57,730 bases of DNA, from assembly GCA_009731375.1 (NCBI GenBank), contig BJOX01000125.1, positions 897,317-955,046 on the forward strand. The letters run 5' to 3'. The notes under the pieces are model-generated. The model searched no databases, was not told the DNA's origin, and worked only from the letters and a program-made list of their open reading frames with translations. Source of the stretch: Paulinella micropora (Eukaryota; Cercozoa; Imbricatea; Euglyphida). Of the stretch, positions 22,276 through 32,191 are shown one piece after another (the stretch's first letter is position 1; each line of letters begins with the position of its first letter). The position numbers and the translations under genes are program-made.

Positions 22276-22658
22276 CAAAATTCTTGCAGCTAGAAGAAAA
22301 AAAAAATGTCTACAGTCTTTGTACAGAAGTCTTTGTACAGAATGCAATAGCGCCACATTGGACAATCATTTGTTGTTGTCGCTGTGCGTAGGTGCCAATG
22401 GTTCGGTGAACACAGATGATGAACCGTTTGTTGTCTCTATGCATAGGCGCCAACAATTTGGTGGACGCCATCATCTGCGGCTTCTTCCACTGCCTCTGGG
22501 GTGTGGTGAAGTTCGTGGGCGTGAAAGTTCTCTGGCGAGGCGCGCGCTTTCTCGTCGTTGGCACCTGGAAGGCGGTCAAGTTCATCTTCATGGGCGGGGT
22601 GTACAGCCTGAGAGCCCTAGTGCGCGGTTCGTTGCGCGCTTTGCACCTCATGAAGTAG
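17989..22658 (+). CDS. RBR (RING-IBR-RING) E3 ubiquitin ligase with C-terminal membrane segments, 14 exons
   Basis: Exons: 17989-18310, 18737-18789, 18946-19013, 19311-19367, 19499-19577, 19908-19977, 20101-20192, 20468-20524, 20621-20704, 20985-21058, 21389-21455, 21683-21787, 21995-22088, 22447-22658. All introns are GT-AG and phases close exactly, giving about 477 residues; an in-frame ATG at 17953 would add 12. RING1 starts at CNICFTEE (end of exon 1) and continues [14 protein letters not shown]. The IBR part has CPNPSC. A hydrophobic segment in exon 8 precedes RING2, which reads [27 protein letters not shown]; the Cys before QHMTC is in the position of the HECT-like catalytic Cys of RBR ligases. 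Exons 12-14 are strongly hydrophobic with Trp/Phe-rich helices, suggesting membrane anchoring. The Pro/Gln/Leu-rich N-terminus has no clear domain. Family knowledge predicts ubiquitin transfer by an E3-thioester; targets are unknown. Confidence 0.85.
18419..18725. repeat. (ATAC)n microsatellite in RBR intron 1
   Basis: About 300 bases of ATAC with GCAT variants end next to the exon 2 acceptor. Confidence 0.95.
18803..18905. repeat. (TGTAT)/(TGTA)n repeat in RBR intron 2
   Basis: It consists of TTATGTA and ATGTATGTA repeats running through the intron. Confidence 0.9.
19050..19165. repeat. (GAAA)/(AAGAG)n purine tract and following (TG)n in RBR intron 3
   Basis: An all-purine tract on plus is followed at 19256-19300 by a TG dinucleotide run just before exon 4. 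Confidence 0.9.
19585..19905. repeat. (AG)n then (ATAC)n/(CGTA)n repeats in RBR intron 5
   Basis: A GA/GACA tract at 19587-19680 is followed by about 170 bases of ATAC with a CGTA run near 19850-19872. Confidence 0.95.
19980..20085. repeat. (ATAC)n repeat in RBR intron 6
   Basis: Two ATAC blocks are separated by a CACACCACA spacer. Confidence 0.95.
20721..20945. repeat. (TCTA)n repeat in RBR intron 9
   Basis: About 225 bases of TCTA with TATA and TGTC variants lie between the two halves of RING2. Confidence 0.95.
21461..21664. repeat. (CA)n then (TCTA)n repeats in RBR intron 11
   Basis: A CA run of about 30 bases is followed by roughly 160 bases of TCTA/TCTG. Confidence 0.95.
21811..21952. 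repeat. (TTG)n repeat in RBR intron 12
   Basis: TTG triplets are interrupted by three near-identical TTCAACG blocks and a few CTG/TTA units. Confidence 0.95.
22168..22275. repeat. (ATAC)n repeat in RBR intron 13
   Basis: About 100 bases of nearly perfect ATAC. Confidence 0.95.
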
Positions 22659-23190
22659 CGCCCTTGACTGCGCCGCGACTCTTTTGATGACCTAAATGAG
22701 CTTCACGGTTTGCCCAGAGCCGCTCTCTTTTAGACGTAGTAATTGTGTTATTAATAGCGGTAGTAGCAAATATCAATAATATTTATTGAACAGTATGATT
22801 AGACTATCAGTCATGTATACTGATGGCCGATCCATGAACTATTAACATTTAATTATCAATTCAAGTTCAAATAAGTAGGAGTAGAAGTGTTCCTTTTGTA
22901 AAAGTTTCCTTTGACACTAGTCATGCTCTACTCGGATCACAGTAAACGCCATCGCACTAATACACTCAGTCTCACGGTGACTGAGTGATGGAGTCTTCAT
23001 CAGAGGGAGCGGCTTCAACTTGAGACACCGTATTAATATCCGATGATGTGACTGCGACTACGGATTGTCACGGTGAAGCCGATTATATTGAGTAATCCGT
23101 GGCATCGGCCGGCCAGTGACACTCGATCACTGGGACGGTTATTGACAATGATAATATGATAAGTGTCAGACAAGCCAACTTGGCAAAACC
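22659..23190. other. 3' flank of the RBR gene, no gene seen
   Basis: AT-rich non-coding sequence between the RBR stop codon and the outer edge of the copia B LTR-like repeat. Confidence 0.5.
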
Positions 23191-24110
23191 TTTACACTCA
23201 CGGACCTAATAACTTTACACTCCGGTTTGCTGAGGGACTCCGTTAGAAGCCACGATGCCAATCGACACTTTTAATCCGCAAGTAGATAGCAGAACTGACA
23301 AACTCAAAGGTAATAACGAAACTGAAATAAAGTCCGCACGACTGTAATTATTACACAATGATTATTGTCCAATCCTGAAATGCCAATATTGACCACGTCC
23401 GTTACCATTATTGACTAAAACTATACGATCATTCGACTATACGAATAAATTACTTACCAGTCACAAAGTAATCACTAATAGTAAACGTAGTTATCCTACC
23501 AACGCTCCCTCTTAGTTCTATGTCGATATGCAAATTATCAATCAATACATCTACGATCAATAACTATAACGATGCGATAATGGCCATCATTTCAAGTTGA
23601 AAAATGAAATGATCGTTGAGTCACAAACTGAAGAATCGCCATTCTATTCCAGTCCAACCGCCTTTGCTTCTTTGCCGCAATGGAATCTCGATGTTACGAT
23701 TAAAACATTAGCAGCAGGTCCTTGAAGTATGACCATATCAGCACGTAAACTGAATTACATCATTGACTCCTTGAGTTCAATATAATTAGTTGATTCTGCC
23801 ATTTCGCCAATAATAAAAACTACACGATGTATAGTCGGCTCCGATGACTAATGTCCTTTCCCGCTCTCGTCGCAATACGACCGATGGTGGTTGGAACCAC
23901 GCGCTTCGCATTAGCGCTCGATTTTCACTTCGACGGGAACATCGCCTCAACATGCCGCTCAACTACCTGCGCAATACATTTCTTGCACACTTCAAAGAGA
24001 GAAAACTCACAAAAGAACGACATAAGTTGACTTTGCGTAAATTTGCGTATTTAGCGTGAGTTTGCAGACTAGAGATATAAAATTATATATCAAGTTTTAC
24101 CATAAACTTA
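23191..24110 (-). repeat. 3' LTR region of copia B
   Basis: It lies between the copia B RNase H stop (24111) and the host flank. Part of it (23203-23506) matches the inverted LTR-like repeat at 977-1288. The outer boundary near 23190 is inferred from that match and the start just after the stop codon is an estimate. I see no G-rich polypurine tract. Confidence 0.5.
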
Positions 24111-24878
24111 CTAACAAGATATCTTAGGAACATGTTTGGTTAGTACGTCTGCGATTTGTTTCTTAGTTCCTACCTTCACAAATTTAATCTCATTGTCTCT
24201 CTGTGCGTGATGAATGAAATGAAGTTCTAGGGGTAAGTGTTTAGTGCGTGGTCCTGACATTCGCCTTTCTGCTGCTAAGATAGTCTGTGCATTATCTTCA
24301 TAAAGCTCTATCGGTCCCTTCTGTGCTATATCTGATTCCTCCGTGATATGTCTGATAGCCAATCCTTCCCGTATACACTCTGCTGCGAAAATTTCAGCGT
24401 CATTAGAACTAAGTGCAATCCTAGTCTGTCGCTTCGATAACCAAGCTACCGGGTCTCCTCCCCAAAGCACTACATATCCTGTACGTGACTTTCCGGTTTT
24501 CTTACAGACCTTGTGTGCTGCATCGGGCCACAGAGTAATTCGCGGGTATGTCCTTCCCTTTTGAGATGGCCCGTGACATGCAATACCGCGATACGAACTT
24601 TTCAAATACCTGAAGATTCTACCTAACAGAGCATACGCAAGTCCTGGATTTACTGTCTGCATTACACTAGCTGCATTAAGTGCTTGATCTGCATCTGGAC
24701 GTGTCATCTTAGTTAAAAACAAAAGTTTCCCTACCAAACTAGGTATCGAATGTTTCCTAAGGGCGCTTGTTTCTCCCATGGACTCGGGCTCATGTTCAGC
24801 ACTTGGAGTACTTACTGGTCTGACATCGGCATATCCTACATCCTTTAAAATCTGTTTCTGATACTTATTCTGATGCAA
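24111..24878 (-). pseudogene. Copia B RNase H region
   Basis: The frame runs over 255 codons without interruption. Motifs include MTRPDADQALNAASVM (connection), WPDAAHKVCKKTGKSRTGY, RIALSSNDAEIFAAECIREG with the catalytic Glu, and YEDNAQTILAAE with a catalytic Asp. Then comes RTKHLPLELHFI and a tail with KQIADVLTKHVP, the standard copia C-terminal signature. This portion is intact, although the element as a whole is broken upstream. Confidence 0.9.
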
Positions 24879-24915
24879 TAAAATGCGTCCTCCTTCCTGA
24901 AGTATCTCTATCCCT

Positions 24916-26019
24916 TTAAGCTTCTACTCCTAAACGCTTAAGAGGATAAAGCTTTTCTAGTTTACTAGCGAAACGGTCGTACGCTCGTTCGTTAGGAGCT
25001 GAGAAAATAAGATCGTCTACATGGAAAATACCTATGATAGCATCTCTTACCAGCTTATCCTTTTCTACGAACATGCATAAATCTGAGTCTAGTAACCTGA
25101 ATCCTAATTCCTCTCCTACCAGCTTGCGGCGCGCCATACAGAGCTCCATCTACTCTCCATATGATGCCCTCATGCTCCTCTCTGTCTATCCCATCGGGTG
25201 CATAAGCATAAACAGGATCATGCATGCGTGCATTTAGATAAGCATTTTTGAAGTCTGTACCATATAGCTTCTGTCCATGCCATGCTGCAAGCTTAGACAA
25301 AAAGAGTAATGAGCGATGCGCGGCGCAGGGTACAATTGATCTGGGTTATAGCTAACTCCTGGCTCTAGCATATCTCCCCGCAAAGCTAACCTTGACTTAA
25401 TGAACTTACGTCCTTTCTCGTCTAGTTTGACTTTATGTACCCACGTGAGTCTCACTACTTTTACTCCTTTTTCTTTCGCTTTCTTGGGGCTTACCCACGT
25501 GTAAGTGTTAAAAGACTTCAGAGCTTCAATCTCTTTATCCATTCCCGCTTTCAACTCTTTCGCAGTTAAACCCTCATCTACGATTGCTTTTGGTATCTTC
25601 AATGTCAGGTACAGTAGCGCAGTGGTGTGATCCTCTACGATACTTTCTGCGGACAACTCGGGGTGCTCTTGTTCTCCGACTGGTCTTATCCTATCTATCC
25701 GATACTTTCTAATTTCGCTGTATAACATCTTTTCTACTTGACCGTCGTCAAAGACTACGGAGTGGCTGGGCTTAGGCATCTTACGGACTTTAAGTCTATC
25801 TCCCTTCTCGCACGGTTCTAAGACTTTTAAGACTTTTTTGTCTCGTTTTACTGATTGCCAATTGTCTCCATATTCTTCCTTTGCCCATTCTTCTCCGAAA
25901 GCTACTCCCGGCACACTAACTCTCTCTCCTGTCAATGTAGCTGCTTTAACGGCTGCCTTCTTTTCTGGAAGTGGTTGTGTAACTGGTGTCCTAATCTTTG
26001 CTTCTTGTTTCCCTCTCAC
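24916..26019 (-). pseudogene. Copia B reverse transcriptase in two frames
   Basis: The upstream part (26019-25234) carries the pre-RT linker and RLTWVHKVKLDEKG / KSRLALRG, typical of the RVT_2 N-terminus. A frame change near 25300 leads to YGTDFKNAYLNARMHD (first catalytic Asp region) and ALYGAPQAGRR. A second change near 25140 leads to IIGIFHVDDLIFSAP, where the catalytic box is HVDD instead of YVDD. A stop near 24916 separates it from RNase H. Two frameshifts and a stop make it inactive as read. Confidence 0.9.
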
Positions 26020-26280
26020 TATGTTAGCTGATGTGATTTTGTCACTTTGCTCCCAAGTGAGGCCCTTATTGGGCGCGTCTCCCTCTACGTACCTCCTACT
26101 AGGGTGGTATGCTTCGGGGCTTTGCGCCTCTAACGATGTGACGGGTGTTAGCCCATCATCCTTGTTGTCAGCTAGTTCTACCTTTGACTCTGATGGGAGA
26201 CCGGAATCTGGACCGTGAATTCCCTTGTCTTCCTGTAGCTCCTCATGTTTGTCTAACTCCCCCTCAACCTTAAGTTCGGG

Positions 26281-27327
26281 TTAGTCTATTGGCTGTTCTA
26301 GCTGTCCGGTGTCACTACTCTCCCCCTCAGATTCCTCGTCGTCCCATCTGACTTCTCTGGGTGGGTGAGCATCCTTACCAACTACATTGGGGTCAAAGCG
26401 TACATTACGCACGTTAGTAATGATCTTACGACCATCCCAAACTCTGTATAGTTCCTTAAACACATCGTATACAAGCAACATTATGCGTTTTCCCCTATAG
26501 TTTCCTTTCCCTACCTGCTTTCCTATATACATTACACCTAAACATCCTATAGGCTTTAGTTGTCGGATAGCTGGCTTGTAGCCTAGACATTGCTCAAAAG
26601 GCGAGGTGCCTTTCCTAGGTCCTGTCGTGGCCGGTAGAATGTTGTGCAAGGTTGTGGCCGTATGCTCCATCTCTGCCCAAAACTGTGGGGGCAAGTTAGC
26701 CTCATATCGCATGGCCCGGGCTGGTCCGGCTGTGATGTCATTGACCTTCTCAGCTATGGGATCGCCATCTTTGTCACCTGGAGCACTAGTCTTCCAAATG
26801 AATTGAAGCGGCTTCCACCACTCTATGATTTCAGTTGGGGCATCGAACTCATTATCGCAAGTGATCTGTCTGACTTTCTTGCCTGTCTGCGTCTCAAACC
26901 ATGCAACAGCTTGCTTCAAACACTATACGAATTCGTTCTTGTAACGTAAGTAAAAATCCTTGATGTACCCCGAGTAATCGTCTGTCACGCAAAATTTATA
27001 GTACTTACCGTGAATTGACATGACCGCCCATGGTCCGGAAGTATCTACATGCAAAATCTCAGAAGGGTAACTCGCTCTTCTAATTCTATTAACCTTAAAT
27101 CTGGGCAACACTTTAGCTTTCCCCATCATACAAGCTTCGCAAAATCTAACTCTATCTTCGTTTCCTGTCACTTTTCTACCAATTGCCTTGCCTAATGCAT
27201 AGGCCTTTGGTAATGCTTTATGACCACTACACTGATGTATGACATGAATGTCAATCCGTTTACCTTTCTCGCCTTTCTCAGGATACATAGCATATAAAAC
27301 GCTGCCTCTAGCTTTCCTCGTTCTCAC
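26281..27327 (-). pseudogene. Copia B GAG-pre-integrase and integrase
   Basis: The first part (27327-26923) has the His/His-Cys/Cys zinc-binding domain (IHQCSGH ... CEACMMGK) and EILHVDTSGPW with the first catalytic Asp. A stop follows at 26923. The second part (26919-26281) has QITCDNEFDAPTE (second Asp), the region where the catalytic Glu is expected (DPIAEKVN) and the SPFEQCLGYKP block that ends copia integrase cores. One stop codon splits an otherwise well preserved integrase. Confidence 0.85.
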
Positions 27328-27381
27328 TTACTCTCGCTTGTTTGCTCTCTTTTTCTCTCTCTTTGGGGATTCCCGCCCCGC

Positions 27382-27878
27382 CTACCCCGTCTTCCTCTTT
27401 CTCTCTTTCACTTTGGGGTCGTAATTATAACGCTCGTTTATGTTGAGGGGCTTATCCTTTTCGTTGTCCCAGCGATAAAGCATGCCAGGTGTCAGTCTCC
27501 ACCTCACGATCACGTCACTTTCTTTCATCCTTATGGGGTGCTTAAGGATTAGTAGTTGCCCGTTCTGGTGAATGATAGACCGATGATGGTTGTGGTCCAT
27601 GTTTCCTGTAGACATGATGTTAACCGGTACCCTAGTGTCTAACAGCATATCTTTCTTTACCAAAACTGGCTTTCCCGATCCATCGGTTCTTGTCAATGAT
27701 CATCGTGCTTCCCCCATTCTCTCACTGTACTCTCTCCGTTTCCTTTGACTAAGCTGACGGGTTCTATCTCTCGAACGTTGCGCAAGATGTGTGGTATACA
27801 GGCTATGTCTCTCGAAGATCCACTGTCCTGCACTATAATCTTTTCTTTTCGACCTACCGTCTTGCTGTCGTCTACCAT
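27382..27878 (-). pseudogene. Copia B aspartic protease
   Basis: The active-site motif VQDSGSS near 27820 is a retroviral-type DSG variant (DSGAS/DSGST in other copia proteins). The frame then shifts near 27693 and the protease C-terminal half follows. The upstream frame also contains a long acidic Gag linker. Confidence 0.75.
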
Positions 27879-29141
27879 GAGGTTGTGATTCTGCTCCTCG
27901 TCCTCCTCTGTCTCTTTCTTCTGGAGTCTTTCTTTCCTCTCTCGCTCGAATCTCTCCTCGTGCAGCCAGTCTAGCTCTTCTCGTGGTTCACAGTACGATC
28001 TGTAGCTTATGGGTACACCTGCCCTAATCTCATCTGAGGTTCTAGAGTGTTCTAGGTTTTCCGGGTCATACTCATCATCCTCTTCTGGGTCTGAGTGTCA
28101 GTCTATTTCCCGTCTCTTCCTATCAAACTCTTTCTCTTCTGCGCTGCCTGTTTCTGGACTGAAGAACTTATGGCATCGCCTGAGTGTAACTTACGCAAAA
28201 TATGCGTTCAAGGTACCCCCTCTCGCTTCTACCTCGTGCCAGATTTTCATCAAGTGGGGCATCGATCTCACTATCGAAAGGGCAAATTGATTGTCGCGAT
28301 TCTTGGCCATGTCAAGTATCCCATAATCTATTATGGCTAAAAGTTCTGAGTAAAACTCATTCTCTTTGCCGTCTGGGTCGTAACACAATCCCTCTTTCAC
28401 TACTATCGGCTCTGCTCCCTTCGTCAGTGCATATAGCAGCCTAGCTATCTCAGTCTTCTCAGGTCTTGGATGTCCTTCGCTATGTCTGTACTCACACTCC
28501 CACTTAGCTCTTTCCTTACCTTTCGTGCTTTGAGTGTTCTTAGCTGCTCTTTTCTCTATGACTTTTTCTCTCGTGATCAATGGTGTGCCTGCTGCATGTT
28601 TCAGAAATACTTCGTTCACAGCCCAAAACACATCTGTCAGCAGTCCATCTACTTCAGCCACTCTCTCTCCTTCCTTCTTCGTCATTCTCACGACATCTCC
28701 TGTTTCATCGTCTAGTACACACAGGTTGTTCAGCTGTTCACTTATTCTCTTAAAGTCCTCAAAGCCTATCACCTTTCCGTGTTGTGTGTCTCTTTTACTG
28801 CTCTTCCCCACAGGCGTGTTGTGTGTGTGTGTGTCACTTGCCGGCTGTGCCTGTGATTCTACCCTGTCTCCTACCCTGTCTATTGGAGACGGACCTTGTG
28901 GTAGCAGCGATGGGGGCCAAGACTTCCCTTCTCTTGTCCCTCCTGCACGCTCAACAGCCTCAGTGAATGTAGTCTCCTCTTCAGCCCTAGTCCCGCCGGT
29001 CCTTGCCTCATTCCCTGGCAAAACAGCGTCATTCCGTGAATCTGCACTAACTCCTTTCTTACCGGGTTTTTCGACACTTTCCTTCTCATGATCGCCACAT
29101 TCGGTCCGGCACGGAATTTGTGGAGCGGTCACGATCTCCAA
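27879..29141 (-). pseudogene. Copia B Gag region
   Basis: The open frame 29141-28191 (316 codons) is Glu/Lys-rich with a helical C-terminal half, and the same protein continues in another frame with a stop through 27879. No CCHC knuckle is visible. The 5' end and the 5' LTR of the element are missing; the sequence to the right turns into microsatellites. Confidence 0.6.
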
Positions 29142-29214
29142 GGTGTACGACGAGTACGCCTCCTTTGGAATCTACTACAAGCAAATACTACCTGTATTTC
29201 CTCCTTTCCCTTCT

Positions 29215-29273
29215 TCTTCTTCTTCTTCTTCTTCTTCTTCTTCTTCTTCTTCTGCTTCTTCTCTCTCTCTCTC

Positions 29274-29330
<57 letters not shown>
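29215..29330. repeat. (TTC)n then (TTA)n microsatellites
   Basis: TTC/TCT at about 29212-29275 is followed by roughly 50 bases of TTA. Confidence 0.95.
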
Positions 29331-29331
<1 letters not shown>

Positions 29332-29584
29332 TGGAGGGGTGCACAAGATGGCACTCCATGGGAAGAGGAGATGGTTGGGCTCTCCTCACGAAGGTGACCG
29401 CTTGGGGAGGGCGGTCATCGGGATATGCGCAACTCTCAACTGGGCATTTACTCGGTAGGGGTTCGACCAGGCAGGTTGTGGGGTTGTCTGTTGGATTGTT
29501 GGTTGGCTCGTTTTTCTTGGCTGTTGGTTTGGGTCTGGTTTCCTGGTTAGCCCATTTTCGCCGAATTTCCTGCAGAGTAAATGC

Positions 29585-29810
29585 CTGGGGGCTTCCAGTT
29601 CCGGTTTGGTGATCTTGTTGAGGTGAGCATTCGGAGGAAACAGTACCGAGATGGGTTGAAGATAGGATTCACATTGAGCCGAGATGGGGCTGAGTTGACC
29701 TGTTCCAACTCGGCTCCATTTCGGCTTCATGTTAATCCTATCTTCATCCTATCTGGGTTTTGTCTCCTCCCTATCTTCGCTTCTTCGGGGTTGCCTAACT
29801 GGAATACATG
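29585..29810. repeat. Long imperfect inverted repeat (hairpin), about 110-bp arms
   Basis: The arms meet at a short loop near 29699-29704. The inner part pairs GAGCCGAGATGG with CCATTTCGGCTTC and GAAGATAGGATT with AATCCTATCTTC. Pairing weakens outward but is still visible at CTTCCAGTT (about 29590) against AACTGGAA (about 29800). It resembles a foldback/MITE-type element or a degraded palindrome. Confidence 0.75.
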
Positions 29811-30608
29811 ATGACGCGCACGTTGGAGAGGGGCTTCAGTCGGCCCAATGCCTTGCCAGTGCCTTGCTGCGTTGCCGTGCCTTGTTCCATGCACTCACAC
29901 CCTCTACCGTTGCATTTCTAACTGAGCAGCTTCGGCTGGGATTACTATACTTGTCTGTAAGACCCTATAGGTACCGCTAGGTTCGCGCCTTCTATACCCA
30001 CGTGGGGGAAGGAGTTTCAGCGGCACGCCGTCCGATCTGGCTCCACTCGGGGACACCCGTACCTCATGATGTGTATTGTTAGGAGCAGCTGAAAGTCCAT
30101 AAGGCATGAGAGTAGAGGCGTTGGCGATGCGATGGAGAGTGTGTGTAGTGCGTGAGGCAGGTTCTGGCGACGCTGGGGGTGCTGGCGGGCGCCGAAGGGC
30201 ACGAAGCGACGCGGCAGCGTCCAGTGACACCGGCGGAAATGCGTGTAGTGTGTTGCAGATACCGCCGATGCTATTTGCATGGGCGGGCGCTTTCCTCGGC
30301 GTAAAGAGGCGCGGCGGTGATGGCCAGCGACATTGGCCGTCTACTACTCTCAATGGATTACAAATACGCGAAGCACGGAGCTACCACTGTGGCCCTTATG
30401 GGACAAGGTAGAATCGCCGAAGACCTGGACAATCCCCGTGGGAATGCCTCTTCGACGGGAGCTCTGGCCCGATGTCCCAGGGGGAGGATGAGGGCTCGCG
30501 TATATGACGGAATTCCTGAACCACGTGGAGAGGCTATCTTAGCTGCGCCTCATCCTTCCTCCCCAAACCTGGCACACGGGTCGGCGCTTCAACATAAGGC
30601 GAGCGGCG
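29811..30608. other. GC-richer unclassified sequence
   Basis: Several short overlapping frames exist on both strands but none shows a recognisable motif. A plus frame ending near 30832 reads protein-like around 30640-30770 (GRNLIVWGLSERANLQEI). It overlaps the point where the copia D integrase frame loses similarity, which suggests a junction with unrelated DNA near 30780. Confidence 0.35.
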
Positions 30609-31379
30609 CTACATGGCAGATGGCACCGCCGCCTCGACGGTACCGGCGGGTAGATCGGTACGACAAGGACGGGCGTAATCTGATTGTCTGGGGGCTCTCA
30701 GAACGCGCCAATCTACAGGAGATCGCCTCCAAAATGAGCGGTCTTGGTCTGGTGGTCCCGGTAATGGAGTGGCAAGGCCAGCGAATGTCTCGTCACCTGG
30801 AGTTCGTACCAGCAACGTTGTTGCAAGACTAAACACCACCTTGATCCCTGCCTCTGCGTACGCATCCTTGTTTGGGTCGCTGCGAACCGGCAGATGACGT
30901 TCTACCCCAGTCTCCTTGAGATGATCTTGAATACTTGTAGCAATCCATTCTTTGTCAGTCCGAAACTTTTTCATCTTGTTTCCCGTTTGTGTTTCTGACC
31001 ATGCCTGTAGCTGCTTCAGCTGCTGTAGAGTACAGTCTTGACTCCTTGTCTTAACCCAGTAGTTACGCAGTAGACCAGTCACGTTATCCACAAACACATT
31101 GCAGTTGGGCGTATCCCCGTACATAGGGAACATGATTCTTCCCGTCCCGTCTCCACTCCAGTCTTCCCCCGCCTTCTCGCAGACAGTCAGTGAAGCTTCC
31201 TCATAGTTGGCATGTTTCTTCATCTTTGTAGTTTGACATGAAGTGCAAGCGTGATCCACCGTCGTTCCCTTCCCTTTAAGCGTAATGTTGTTCATCTTAA
31301 CGAATTGCCTCGCCATTGTATCACCGAAGTGGAACACATCGTGTAGCTTCCTCATGTCCATCTGCGTTGTAGGCTGCAT
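30609..31379 (-). pseudogene. Copia D GAG-pre-integrase and integrase, truncated
   Basis: The zinc-binding pair (HDVFHFGD ... CTSCQTTK) is followed by the integrase core with CNVFVDNVTG (first Asp region), KKFRTDKEW (second Asp) and DAYAEAGIKVVFSLATTLLV (Glu region). After about 30790 the expected continuation is lost. No reverse transcriptase is present further left, so the element is truncated. Confidence 0.8.
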
Positions 31380-31466
31380 CGACGCAGTACAAAACGCCGA
31401 TTGATAGCAAGGGAACGGTGCCTCCCCTTCTTCTCTTGCTGTTGTTGTTTGCGAAGTCCGAAACCT

Positions 31467-32003
31467 TTATTGGCAGGTTTCCAGGTCGAAATCGCCTACC
31501 AATATCTTCTCATCGGGGCGCACTCTAATTTTCTTCCGAGTAACGAAGAAACCGTCATCTTGTAACACAATACCGAAACCTTTCTTTTGTAGCTGGCCCG
31601 CGGAGAAGAGCACCCGGTCGAGCGTTTCAAGACAATAAGTCTCCTCCATCGTAACCTCGTGAGGTAGGCCTTCGCCTGTCGCCCCAACGAACTTCATTCT
31701 CCCCATCGCCGTTGCTTTGGTAGGGCCGTCGATACCTCGAAGATCCAGTCCTCCTTCCTGCCTGTTGTCCAGCATAGGCGCATTGGGTACGAGGTGTTTT
31801 GTCGATCCACTATCAAGGTAAATAGATGTCTTATCTATCCCCTCTCTCCCTTCGTGTGCCATCATACTTGTAGGTCCATCGTCGATCGGCGTGTTGGGTG
31901 GCTTCTTTTCTTCTATCTCTTCTTCTCCATCGACCTCATTCCCCATCTCGTTAGTAGTAGGCCCTTCTTCCCAACCGTGATTGTAGTCCCCATCTCGTTC
32001 CAT
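31467..32003 (-). pseudogene. Copia D aspartic protease
   Basis: The active site reads IYLDSGSTKHLVPN. A hydrophobic protease-like pattern follows, with RVLFSAGQLQKKGFG, the usual C-terminal half of a copia protease. The frame is open, with a short gap before the integrase frame. Confidence 0.8.
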
Positions 32004-32191
32004 GCTCCAACCATCCTCCCTGCCGGTGCCTCCGTCCCTTCTTGCTGACGCCGTATAACCACATCTGGGCCCGTCTGGTCCTCATTCCCACCGCCGGGTA
32101 CTGTCGAAGCAGTACCCATCGCCTTTTTTTCTTCTCTCGCAATAGCGTAGGGCGGTGGAAACTGTCGCGCTCTTTCTCGCAGAAGCATCCT

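Noticed and set aside
29440-29480. GGGGTTCGACCAGGC resembling a tRNA T-arm
   Set aside because: No acceptor, D-arm or anticodon arm could be found in the surrounding sequence.
29904-30411. Overlapping frames on both strands near 30 kb
   Set aside because: No recognisable motif on either strand and conflicting frames; left as unclassified.
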